A stretch of 5,900 nucleotides of DNA from an uncultured Chlorobiales bacterium (GCA_903901395.1 CAIUQW010000240.1:1-5900); one strand, 5' to 3'. Shown: positions 1-5,781, counted from the first letter of the stretch. Notes: generated by a model not told the origin, from the letters alone. Numbers and translations: made by a program.

Positions 1-176
1 GAGTAGATGTAGGCGTTCAGGGCGAGAATCACGACCGAGAAGATGAGCAGGCCGATGCGCTTCGAGCTGTAATCGTTATTGGAAGTCATGACATCCTTGC
101 GGAAGAAGATGACACCAATGAGTATCGCGATGGCCCAGTAAGCGTAAATCTGTAGAGGCGCCGGTATGTTATGCAT
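1..176 (-). CDS. Small membrane protein of unknown function, N-terminal part only
   Basis: This minus-strand reading frame starts at an ATG (complement of 174-176) and runs off the left edge, giving 58 residues. It begins MHNIPAPLQIYAYW and contains two hydrophobic stretches, at about residues 9-25 (ending IGVIFF) and 43-58 (LLIFSVVILALNAYIY). They are separated by a charged, polar loop (RKDVMTSNNDYSSKR), so it is probably an integral inner-membrane protein with at least two helices. It lies 18 bases after the lipA stop codon in the same frame, so the two are probably co-transcribed. No clear Shine-Dalgarno sequence precedes the ATG, which suggests translational coupling to lipA. I do not recognise the family. 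Coding status is supported by the clean frame, the hydrophobic pattern and the operon position. Confidence 0.6.
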   Translation of the reverse strand, partial: MHNIPAPLQIYAYWAIAILIGVIFFRKDVMTSNNDYSSKRIGLLIFSVVILALNAYIY

Positions 177-194
177 GGGATTCAGATTTTTGGT

Positions 195-1067
195 TCAGGA
201 AACTGGTTCGACCGGCTCGAAAACGTCGGCGTGGTAAGAACTTCGTACGAACGGGCCTGACTGGACGTGCCGGAATCCGGCGCTGAGCGCGATTTCGCGG
301 TAGCGCTCGAACTCTTCGGGCGTGACGTAGCGCTCGACCGGCAGATGCGCGGCGGTTGGTTGCAGGTACTGGCCGATGGTCACCATGTCGCAGCCGTTAC
401 GGCGCAGGTCGTGCAGCGCCGCTTCGACCTCATCCGGCGTTTCGCCCATGCCGACCATCATGCCGGACTTGGTGGCGAGCCGGAACTTCCGCTTCGCTCG
501 CTCGATGATCGACAGCGACAGCTCGTACGATGCCTGCGGGCGCACCTTCGAGTAGAGCGACGGTACGGTTTCAATGTTGTGATTCAGCACCTCCGGCGCT
601 TCCGTCATAACCATATCCAGCGCGTTTTCGTTACCGCTGAAGTCGGGAATGAGGCATTCGAGGCTGACGGCGGGATTTTCGGAACGGATTGCGCGGATCG
701 TCTCGACCCAGTGCGTCCCTCCGCCGTCCGCAAGATCATCGCGATTGACGCTGGTCAAGACGGCGTGACGCAGCTTCATCGTTTTGACCGCCTCAGCGAT
801 CTTGGCCGGTTCCGCCGGATCGGGCAGCGCCGGATGTTGACCCGTGGCGACCGCGCAGAAGCGGCAGGCTCGCGTGCAGACATTGCCGAGAAGCAGAAAG
901 GTCGCCGTGCCTTTCGACCAGCACTCGTGCAGATTCGGACACATCGCCGACCGGCAGACCGTATGCAGGCTGTGCTTGTTGAGCAGCTGCCGGGTAGTTG
1001 CGAACGACGAGCCGGAGGCGAGCTTGATCTTGAGCCAGTCGGGTTTCTTTCCAGGGCCGGAGTTCAT
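195..1067 (-). CDS. lipA: Lipoyl synthase (radical SAM)
   Basis: Lipoyl synthase inserts two sulfur atoms at C6 and C8 of the octanoyl chain carried by lipoyl domains of 2-oxoacid dehydrogenases and glycine cleavage H protein, the last step of lipoate biosynthesis in the cytoplasm. The 290-residue length is normal for the family. The LipA-specific auxiliary 4Fe-4S motif CX4CX5C is Cys38, Cys43 and Cys49 ([12 protein letters not shown]). The radical SAM motif CX3CX2C is Cys64, Cys68 and Cys71 (CTRACRFC). The conserved [10 protein letters not shown] segment follows, and the C-terminal RSSYHA motif (residues 275-280) carries the serine that ligates the auxiliary cluster. All key residues are intact. 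The ATG is preceded by a GAGAAG element about 10 bases upstream. The gene is divergent from the DUF3298 gene, so its promoter should lie in 1068-1243. No lipB or lplA is visible here. Confidence 0.97.
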   Translation of the reverse strand: MNSGPGKKPDWLKIKLASGSSFATTRQLLNKHSLHTVCRSAMCPNLHECWSKGTATFLLLGNVCTRACRFCAVATGQHPALPDPAEPAKIAEAVKTMKLRHAVLTSVNRDDLADGGGTHWVETIRAIRSENPAVSLECLIPDFSGNENALDMVMTEAPEVLNHNIETVPSLYSKVRPQASYELSLSIIERAKRKFRLATKSGMMVGMGETPDEVEAALHDLRRNGCDMVTIGQYLQPTAAHLPVERYVTPEEFERYREIALSAGFRHVQSGPFVRSSYHADVFEPVEPVS

Positions 1068-1243
1068 GCGGCGGTAACTTCTCTGCTGAGTTTGAAAAAG
1101 ATTTCATGAATATAGCCATTCCTGACAATTCCGGTAGCTGTTCCCGTCGCCGAATGGACAAAGCTGTCATAGTGGACAGAGAAACCGGAAAACGCTACAT
1201 TGTATCGAAAAGGACTGTTCCGTTCAACCGCTTTTTATTACCG

Positions 1244-2059
1244 ATGATGAAAAGGCTTTTTTCATGTGTTTCCGTTTTCGCTTGCCTGGCTCTTTTACCT
1301 TTCGCGTCTGGTTTTGCTGCCGACCCTGCTGTTCTTTCTGTTCCAGTTGTCCAGCCGCCATCCGGCCCGCAAGGTTTTGCGCTATACCATTTCGAAAAGC
1401 ACTCGGAAATTAACGGTGAAACGCGCCTCTCGTGCGACTACCCCGTTTTCGATGCTTCTCCGGCGGGCGATCTCATCAACAAAACCACACTGAACGCCAT
1501 TGTCGGCGTCATTCCAGCGCCGGAATCAGCGCCAGCGCGCCTGACGCTCGAAGATGCCACAACGCTGTATCTCGGTGAATACGAAAAAGTTCGCACCAGC
1601 AATAAAGCATATATTTACACATGGGAAGCGATGATTACCGGAGAAGTGTTGCTCGATCGGCAAACCCTTGTGACTGTTTCGATTGACTCTTACGTATTCA
1701 CCGGCGGCGCGCACGGGATGACGAAAACGCAACAACTGGTTTTCGATGCCGCCACGGGCAAACAGCTCGTTCTGGCGGACTTTTTTTCGCCAGGCTTTGA
1801 AAGTGCGCTCGACCAGCTGATCGAACGCCGATTCCGTCAAATGAAGGGATTGACGCCGACCGAAGTTCTGAATGGTCAAAAAGGCGGACTTTTCGAGAAC
1901 GCCATTCACCACAACGAGAACTTCGCCGTGACCGGGTCCGGCATTCGCTTTGTATACAACCAGTATGAAATCGCCCCTTACGTCGTCGGTCAGATCATCA
2001 TCGATCTTTCATTCGACGATTTGAAAAGAGTGCTCAAACCTTTGCCAGAATTCAAATAA
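1244..2059 (+). CDS. Exported DUF4163/DUF3298 (PdaC/RsiV-like) protein
   Basis: This encodes a predicted exported protein of 271 residues. From the ATG at 1244 it has a good signal peptide: the basic start MMKRLF, a hydrophobic core (CVSVFACLALLPFASG) and a likely cleavage near residues 25-26 (SGFA-A). The body fits the DUF4163 plus DUF3298 pair seen in PdaC-type and RsiV-type extracytoplasmic proteins: a CDYPVF strand at about residue 65, the FTGGAHG motif at 152-158, and a C-terminal YNQYEIAPYVVG block at 238-249. No deacetylase or anti-sigma domain is attached, so its biochemical role is unknown; a cell-envelope role is inferred. The frame stays open upstream to an ATG at 1106, but that would bury the signal peptide behind 46 hydrophilic residues. 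No strong ribosome site marks either start. The next gene begins 8 bases downstream. Confidence 0.85.
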   Translation: MMKRLFSCVSVFACLALLPFASGFAADPAVLSVPVVQPPSGPQGFALYHFEKHSEINGETRLSCDYPVFDASPAGDLINKTTLNAIVGVIPAPESAPARLTLEDATTLYLGEYEKVRTSNKAYIYTWEAMITGEVLLDRQTLVTVSIDSYVFTGGAHGMTKTQQLVFDAATGKQLVLADFFSPGFESALDQLIERRFRQMKGLTPTEVLNGQKGGLFENAIHHNENFAVTGSGIRFVYNQYEIAPYVVGQIIIDLSFDDLKRVLKPLPEFK

Positions 2060-2067
2060 CCAACATC

Positions 2068-2553
2068 ATGATACGTTCAAACCGTCGATATAGCGGGACA
2101 CAAAGCGGACAATCACGTATTCTGTTTTCGACGATCCTGTCGATGACGCTGATCGCCGCAACTCCTGCTTCGTCTTTCGCTCGCGACTATGCTCAGGCGA
2201 AGGTTGAGAAACTCGAAGTGACATCGACCAACTATGCCGGGCAGCCGCTGACCTATCCCGTAACCGGAAAACCGGAAGTGACGGCGCTCGTGGTGCATCT
2301 TCCGCCGGGCAGCTCGACCGGCTGGCACAAACATCCCGTGCCGGTCTACGCCTATATGCTCGAAGGCGAACTGACGGTTCGAACGGAGAGCGGCGACGAG
2401 AAAAGGTTCGTGAAAGGGGAGCCGATCATCGAGGTGATGAATCTTCTGCATAACGGAACCAATACCGGCAGGAAAACGGCGAGCCTTGTCGTGTTCTACA
2501 CTGGTGTCGAAGGCGTGCCGAACGTCATCAAGGCAGATAACCCGAACCCCTGA
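2068..2553 (+). CDS. Secreted single-domain cupin protein
   Basis: This is a 161-residue protein with an N-terminal export signal: a polar, basic start (residues 1-17), the hydrophobic stretch ILFSTILSMTLIAATPA, and a likely cleavage after Ala38 (SSFA-RD). The remainder is one cupin barrel. Motif 1 gives GSSTGWHKHP with metal ligands His87 and His89, followed by YAYMLEGELTV; motif 2 supplies His128 in LLHNGTNTG. The acidic ligand usually found a few residues after HxH is not evident (PVPVY follows), so metal would be held by three histidines or the protein may be non-catalytic. It matches the small periplasmic cupins of the type GWHKHP...EGELTV, whose substrates are mostly unknown. It lies 8 bases after the DUF3298 gene and probably shares its transcript. 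No good ribosome site precedes the ATG, so coupling is plausible. Function cannot be assigned beyond cupin. Confidence 0.85.
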   Translation: MIRSNRRYSGTQSGQSRILFSTILSMTLIAATPASSFARDYAQAKVEKLEVTSTNYAGQPLTYPVTGKPEVTALVVHLPPGSSTGWHKHPVPVYAYMLEGELTVRTESGDEKRFVKGEPIIEVMNLLHNGTNTGRKTASLVVFYTGVEGVPNVIKADNPNP

Positions 2554-2566
2554 CTCGAATGGACCG

Positions 2567-3087
2567 TCACCAGTAATAAAACTGCTGCATCCACTCCGAA
2601 GTAATATCCAACCAAGAAGGGGAGTGCTTCTCGTCGCGTAATACATTGCGTTCCTGATCTGTCGGAATCATGGAACCATTGTCGTCTTTACGCATAGAAT
2701 AACGTATCGCCTGACGCTATGGGTTGTTCTTATATGCACCATCTGTATAGTGATGGTTGTATAGAAAGCATAAAATTCTTTATCGGTTTCCAGATTTATA
2801 CAGTGAATGAATCCTGGCAAAAACCAGATTCGCTGTGCCCGGTTATCGTCGTCCGCTCGTACCTCTTCTCCATTATTGTCAAACGTTACCTGCACGTTCA
2901 GGCTTGAAGCGTCCTTCCGGCAGCCACTCTCGGTCGTTCACCTCCTTATACATCCTGACCAGCAACATCTGCTACTGATCGTTGGGTGCAAAAACCTTCC
3001 GTTGTCAAATATCTGGCATACCAAATCCTCGGGGTACCTGTACTGTCTTGTGATTCTGAACTGCCGGTCAAGGCGTGTCTGCTGTTA
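2567..3087 (-). pseudogene. Decayed minus-strand gene, family not recognised
   Basis: No intact gene lies here, but the minus strand holds protein-like stretches in two alternating frames that read as one broken gene of roughly 170 codons. From the 5' side they are: (1) about 3084-3001, ending YRYPEDLVCQIFDNG; (2) about 3000-2910, KVFAPNDQ, an amber codon at 2972-2974, then QMLLVRMYKEVNDREWLPEG; (3) about 2905-2790, LNVQVTFDNNGEEVRADDDN and onward to INLETDKEF; (4) about 2779-2567, YNHHYTDGAYKNNP, an amber codon at 2717-2719, then RQAIRYSMRKDDNGSMIP, ending SEWMQQFYYW and TGA. At least three frameshifts and two stops are implied. The composition (acidic, Trp/Tyr-rich, hydrophilic) is that of a soluble protein, but I do not recognise it. 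Its 3' end converges on the cupin gene 13 bases away. Coding origin is inferred from residue patterns only. Confidence 0.5.
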
Positions 3088-3412
3088 TTTGCGGAAAACA
3101 CATTTCAGCTGCACAAACAGGAATTATTCCTAAGATTGCAGAAATACATATCAATAATATATTATTATAAGTGTTAATAGTTTTTTTATATATAACCTTG
3201 AATGTATAAATAAAAAATACGTTCACAATCTTCTTGTGTATGAGGGAAAGTTTTTTTATTATTTTCATATTCATAGAAAGATAATAAATCGAAAACTTGA
3301 GTCGCGCTGTAGTTTAAAGGCTATACAGGTATTGTCAGGAGGATTTGGCAATATTTTAAAGCATAAAAAGAGTATCGAAACCAAAAAGTCATTAAAGCAA
3401 AGAGAGGCAATC
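3088..3412. other. AT-rich non-coding leader upstream of first PEP-CTERM gene
   Basis: This stretch of about 325 bases is strongly AT-rich with T and A runs (for example 3181-3187 and 3251-3257) and shows no convincing gene. It contains a 13-base palindrome at 3119-3131 (AGGAAT, centre T, ATTCCT). A frame that is open upstream of the ATG at 3413 back to 3236 reads as low-complexity basic peptide and is not considered coding. The ribosome site AGAGAGG at 3401-3407 fixes the start at 3413. The region probably carries the promoter and a long untranslated leader. Confidence 0.5.
3234..3262 (+). promoter_or_regulatory. Possible sigma-70-type promoter for the first PEP-CTERM gene
   Basis: TTGTGT (3234-3239) and TATTAT (3257-3262) are separated by 17 bases. 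The -10 matches the consensus at five of six positions, the -35 only at three. In DNA this AT-rich such matches arise easily by chance. An alternative is TTGAGT (3297-3302) with TATACA (3322-3327), but its spacer is 19. Use of the first site would give a leader of about 145 bases. Confidence 0.25.
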
Positions 3413-4168
3413 ATGAAAAAACTTACCGTATTGATAACAGCCCTTGCTGTAACGTGCTTTTCTGGCGGGAGGGCTTATGCGGCCGTTGGGGATGTGATTA
3501 ACCTGCAGTTGGGATCGTCTTTTTCATTTTATGATCTCGGTGGGGCCATTGACAGTACTCCGGGACAAACCTGGAATCAGATAGTCTCTTCTGGTAGCAA
3601 TTCCTTCGGTGAACTTCAGCTTTCCGGCGGTATGGGTAGCGGTGTAAGTCTCGATTATTACTACATGGATGGATCTTCTAATACGGTTACTACATCATTT
3701 ACTGATCTTAATAATCAGCCATTGATGGTTGGTTTTCTCAGTAATGGTGATCTGTCTACCGGTACATTTCAGTTCTCAGGTTTGGCTGCTGGAAAGTATA
3801 AAATTTATGTGTATTCGCAAATCGATTCTGGTACCCCATCCACGTTGGATGTAACTCCTATAACATCGGTCAGCACATACAGCAAAATTTCATTTGCCAA
3901 CGCCGGAAATTATACAGGGTTTACCAATGCAACAAATACAGGTTTTGGAAACTGGGCAGTGAAAACCGTTGACGTCGGTAATGCTATTGGACCGGACTAT
4001 GGCAGCGCCAATCTCGTTTTGAATGTCTCAACTTTGAGTTCTATCAATGGTATCCAGATTCAGGCTGTCCCAGAACCAGGCAGTGTAGTGTTGCTTGGCC
4101 TTGGAGGCGTATTCATGCTTGGAATTATAAGACTGAGATCCAAAGATGAAGCTGAACTCAATGTCTGA
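3413..4168 (+). CDS. PEP-CTERM sorting domain protein, paralog 1
   Basis: This is a secreted surface-type protein of 251 residues. The ATG at 3413 follows AGAGAGG with 5 bases between. A signal peptide (MKKLTVLITALAVTCFSGG) has an AYA cleavage site after Ala23. The mature part is Gly/Ser/Thr-rich, free of cysteine, and looks like a beta-sandwich: TWN at 53-55, the hallmark FSGLAAGKYKIYVYSQ at 121-136, then NWAVKTVDVG and INGIQIQ at 211-217. The tail from residue 219 is a PEP-CTERM signal: VPEPG, a hydrophobic helix (VVLLGLGGVFMLGII), then RLRSK and an unusual acidic end, DEAELNV. PEP-CTERM proteins are recognised by an exosortase and are often tied to exopolysaccharide and biofilm; no exosortase lies in this window. 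The specific ligand is unknown. It is clearly homologous to the gene at 4661. Confidence 0.92.
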   Translation: MKKLTVLITALAVTCFSGGRAYAAVGDVINLQLGSSFSFYDLGGAIDSTPGQTWNQIVSSGSNSFGELQLSGGMGSGVSLDYYYMDGSSNTVTTSFTDLNNQPLMVGFLSNGDLSTGTFQFSGLAAGKYKIYVYSQIDSGTPSTLDVTPITSVSTYSKISFANAGNYTGFTNATNTGFGNWAVKTVDVGNAIGPDYGSANLVLNVSTLSSINGIQIQAVPEPGSVVLLGLGGVFMLGIIRLRSKDEAELNV

Positions 4169-4184
4169 ATTTAAATAATGTATT

Positions 4185-4230
4185 TGTCAAGCAGAGTCTT
4201 CCCTGAATGTTAGAGAGGCACTGCTTGACA
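4185..4230 (+). repeat. Inverted repeat / hairpin after first PEP-CTERM gene
   Basis: Perfect 10-base arms, TGTCAAGCAG (4185-4194) and CTGCTTGACA (4221-4230), can form a stem. After one A-A mismatch, four to five further pairs including G-U extend it inward. It begins 17 bases after the stop codon of the upstream gene. There is no T-run after it, so it is not a canonical intrinsic terminator; it may stabilise the 3' end of the transcript. Its right arm also contains TTGACA, which can pair instead with TGTCAA at 4252-4257. Confidence 0.6.
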
Positions 4231-4254
4231 TTGCAGGTATCCGACAGGGCATGT

Positions 4255-4271
4255 CAAAATTGAAAATTTTG
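4255..4271. repeat. Short AT-rich inverted repeat
   Basis: Seven-base arms CAAAATT (4255-4261) and AATTTTG (4265-4271) surround a GAA centre. It is weak as an RNA stem but lies between the 4185-4230 hairpin and the C-run, adding to the density of symmetrical elements in this spacer. Confidence 0.4.
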
Positions 4272-4285
4272 CTGCTGACTTGATT

Positions 4286-4296
4286 CCCCCCCCCCC
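4286..4296. repeat. Homopolymeric run of 11 C
   Basis: Eleven consecutive C residues sit inside an otherwise AT-rich spacer. Long C or G runs are prone to slipped-strand length change, so the length may vary among cells or be a read error. It lies outside any gene, about 365 bases before the second PEP-CTERM start and ahead of two terminator-like hairpins, so any effect on expression is speculative. Confidence 0.9.
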
Positions 4297-4305
4297 TGCC
4301 GAGCA

Positions 4306-4328
4306 AGCCACTATAAAAAATAGTGGCT
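4306..4328. repeat. Perfect nine-base-pair hairpin with A-rich loop
   Basis: Arms AGCCACTAT (4306-4314) and ATAGTGGCT (4320-4328) are perfectly complementary with a five-A loop. No T-run follows on the plus strand; on the minus strand the downstream side runs into the G-run complementary to the C11 tract. It could be a transcript-stabilising stem or a protein-binding site. Confidence 0.55.
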
Positions 4329-4370
4329 GTGCCCTATTGTATACAAAAATATATCACTCATATTACACGA

Positions 4371-4397
4371 CGCAGAGTAAGTCGGCTCTGTGTTTTT
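4371..4397 (+). terminator. Probable intrinsic terminator, first of a tandem
   Basis: CGCAGAG (4371-4377) pairs with CTCTGTG (4386-4392), seven pairs with one G-U, around an eight-base loop, and is followed directly by five T (4393-4397). It lies about 200 bases after the first PEP-CTERM stop and immediately abuts a second terminator. Confidence 0.55.
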
Positions 4398-4430
4398 GCG
4401 TTATGATTTAATCGTAACGCTTTTTTTTTT
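4398..4430 (+). terminator. Intrinsic terminator, second of a tandem
   Basis: GCGTTATGAT (4398-4407) pairs with ATCGTAACGC (4411-4420), ten pairs including one G-U, leaving a tight TTA loop. Exactly ten T follow (4421-4430). This is the standard rho-independent layout, although the stem is modest in GC. With the preceding hairpin it would insulate the second PEP-CTERM gene from upstream transcription and implies that gene has its own promoter between 4431 and 4660. Confidence 0.75.
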
Positions 4431-4561
4431 ATACAGATAATTGTTCGATTATTATGAATAAAATATCTTGCCTATATATATACATTATTTTTGCTCTACA
4501 AGATTTTTTTAACTAATATTTTGTTAGTAAGGGTGGAGATGTTTTTGGTCGCTCAATTTTA

Positions 4562-4583
4562 TTCTTTTGTCAAGACAAAAGAA
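4562..4583. promoter_or_regulatory. Operator-like palindrome upstream of second PEP-CTERM gene
   Basis: Two perfect ten-base arms, TTCTTTTGTC (4562-4571) and GACAAAAGAA (4574-4583), flank a central AA. Its centre is about 88 bases before the ATG at 4661 and about 40 bases before a -10-like TATGAT, where activator or repressor sites often lie. Such size and symmetry fit a dimeric DNA-binding regulator; as RNA it would also form a hairpin, but with only a two-base loop and no T-run. The core TGTCAAG also occurs in the left arm of the 4185-4230 repeat. Confidence 0.5.
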
Positions 4584-4609
4584 GCATATCCGTTCAATTC
4601 TTGCGGTAG

Positions 4610-4615
4610 TATGAT
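4610..4615 (+). promoter_or_regulatory. Possible -10 element of second PEP-CTERM gene
   Basis: TATGAT matches the sigma-70 -10 consensus at five of six positions and would give a leader of about 40 bases. No good -35 lies 16-18 bases upstream, so transcription from here would probably need an activator, perhaps at the 4562-4583 palindrome. I see no GG-N10-GC sigma-54 site nearby. Confidence 0.3.
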
Positions 4616-4660
4616 AGTAAAGTGTTGTGATAAAAAAATTCAATAGGGGAAATTGAAGAG

Positions 4661-5422
4661 ATGAAAAAAATAACTTTTTTGATAGCAGCGCTTATTGCAA
4701 CGTGTTTTTCTGGTAATGAGGTGAGCGCAGCTACGGGAAAAATAATAGATATTCAAATGGGTACTGGTTCTGCCTATACGTATGGTGCCGCTATAGACCC
4801 AAATCCAAGCATGGCTACCCAGACTTGGAATCGATTTCAGGCTCCCGGCCAAAGAACGTATACTGCTCTCAAGTATTCTGACAATACGTTAAGTTCTGTT
4901 TCAGTTACTGAAAACATGCCCACAACAGGAAGTTGGGCAACGTATCCCGCTACGGCGTTTACAAATGCAAGAGACGTAAAGTTAATGGAAGGTGCACTTT
5001 CAACTGGCGTTACACAAACAGGTTCTTATAGTTTCAGTGGCTTAACTGCTGGAACGTATAATATGTATATATATTCGCAGGGAAAGTACAACGTCTCAAG
5101 TGGAGTACACCTGACTGCAACGACTACGGGACATAGTTATAGCGTTAACTTTTCAAATAATGGTGATCTAACTCAATTAACGCAAGCAAACCCTGGTGAT
5201 AGTTACGTTGGTAACTGGGTAATGCAAACCATAGTCGTTGGCTCAAATGGACTTCTCAACCTTAACGTTCAAAGTAACAGCCTGATCAATGGTATTCAGC
5301 TTCAGCAGGATTTAACTCCGGTTCCTGAGCCAGGTACTGTTGTATTACTTGGTGTTGGCGGTGTTTTCATGCTTGCTCTCGTAAAGCTGAGAACTAAAGA
5401 GAGTTCTGAAGCTAACGTCTGA
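4661..5422 (+). CDS. PEP-CTERM sorting domain protein, paralog 2
   Basis: This is a secreted protein of 253 residues, paralogous to the gene at 3413. The ATG follows AGGGGA (4645-4650) and a nearer GAAGAG. The signal peptide MKKITFLIAALIATCFSG has a VSA cleavage site after Ala23, the same position as in its paralog. Shared body motifs are TWN (55-57), FSGLTAGTYNMYIYSQ (125-140), a GNWVMQTIVVG strand, LNLNV, and LINGIQLQ (208-215). It differs mainly by insertion and divergence around residues 60-110. The tail, residues 221-253, is VPEPG, the helix VVLLGVGGVFMLALV, then KLRTK and ESSEANV, the same length as in the paralog. The mature part has no cysteine. Sorting by a distant exosortase to the envelope or matrix is expected from the family; ligand and role are unknown. 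Tandem terminators precede it and a strong terminator follows it, so it is probably monocistronic. Confidence 0.92.
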   Translation: MKKITFLIAALIATCFSGNEVSAATGKIIDIQMGTGSAYTYGAAIDPNPSMATQTWNRFQAPGQRTYTALKYSDNTLSSVSVTENMPTTGSWATYPATAFTNARDVKLMEGALSTGVTQTGSYSFSGLTAGTYNMYIYSQGKYNVSSGVHLTATTTGHSYSVNFSNNGDLTQLTQANPGDSYVGNWVMQTIVVGSNGLLNLNVQSNSLINGIQLQQDLTPVPEPGTVVLLGVGGVFMLALVKLRTKESSEANV

Positions 5423-5449
5423 GCCTTAAGCATTTACATCTGAAAATGG

Positions 5450-5481
5450 AATCCCTCTTGAATGACAAGAGGGATTTTTTT
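5450..5481 (+). terminator. Strong intrinsic terminator of second PEP-CTERM gene
   Basis: ATCCCTCTTG (5451-5460) and CAAGAGGGAT (5466-5475) form a perfect ten-pair stem, extendable by one A-T pair, with an AATGA loop and a run of seven T (5475-5481). It begins 27 bases after the stop codon at 5420-5422. Confidence 0.92.
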
Positions 5482-5494
5482 GTTAGAGGTTATC

Positions 5495-5530
5495 GAAGTT
5501 GTCAGCAGAAAATAAGCAACTTCTTTTTTT
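5495..5530 (+). terminator. Second, weaker terminator-like hairpin
   Basis: GAAGTTG (5495-5501) and CAACTTC (5517-5523) form seven pairs around a fifteen-base loop, followed by seven T (5524-5530). It sits 13 bases beyond the main terminator and may act as a backup. Confidence 0.5.
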
Positions 5531-5781
5531 AAAAGAGCATAGAATAATAGAATCACCTTGCTGTGGCAAAAGGGCAGAAGGTTGTGATCAGTTTATTCGT
5601 GATTTACTGTCGCGGGAATAATAGTATTCATGTATGGATATCAAACAGAGAGAGATATTCCGATTCTTGCTGGTTTACATAATTTATATTATACAACAAG
5701 CCAATTAATCAAATTCGAGTCCAGCTCCATCCTTGATAATGCACATGAACATCAAACTTATTACTCCGGCCAAAATAAATC
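5531..5781. other. Non-coding AT-rich spacer before an insertion sequence
   Basis: I see no convincing gene on either strand. A plus-strand frame of 68 codons starting at 5630 (MYGYQTERDIPILAG...) runs across the presumed insertion-sequence boundary near 5782 and lacks a ribosome site, so it is more likely chance or a fragment than an intact gene. Confidence 0.45.

Noticed and set aside
267..1109. Long plus-strand frame of about 280 codons opposite lipA
   Set aside because: It is the antisense of an intact lipA in GC-rich DNA; its protein is Arg/His-rich with no recognisable motif.
1106..1243. N-terminal extension of the DUF3298 protein from the ATG at 1106
   Set aside because: It would place 46 hydrophilic residues before an obvious signal peptide; the ATG at 1244 gives a normal export signal.
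2113..2646. Minus-strand frame opposite the cupin gene
   Set aside because: It is a shadow of the cupin gene with arginine-rich, unstructured sequence.
3345..3366. Sigma-54-like TGGCA...GCA upstream of the first PEP-CTERM gene
   Set aside because: GG and GC are separated by 12 bases instead of the required 10.
3236..3412. Upstream open extension of the first PEP-CTERM gene
   Set aside because: It is basic, low-complexity and AT-driven, and the ribosome site AGAGAGG plus signal peptide place the start at 3413.
3426..3475. Lipoprotein signal in the PEP-CTERM proteins (Cys15 in AVTCFSG or IATCFSG)
   Set aside because: Threonine precedes the cysteine, which does not fit a lipobox, and a good AxA-type cleavage site lies after residue 23 in both.
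4225..4257. TTGACA at 4225 as the -35 of a promoter for a small RNA
   Set aside because: No acceptable -10 lies 16-18 bases downstream (the sequence there is GGCATG-like); the hexamer is better explained as part of the inverted repeat.
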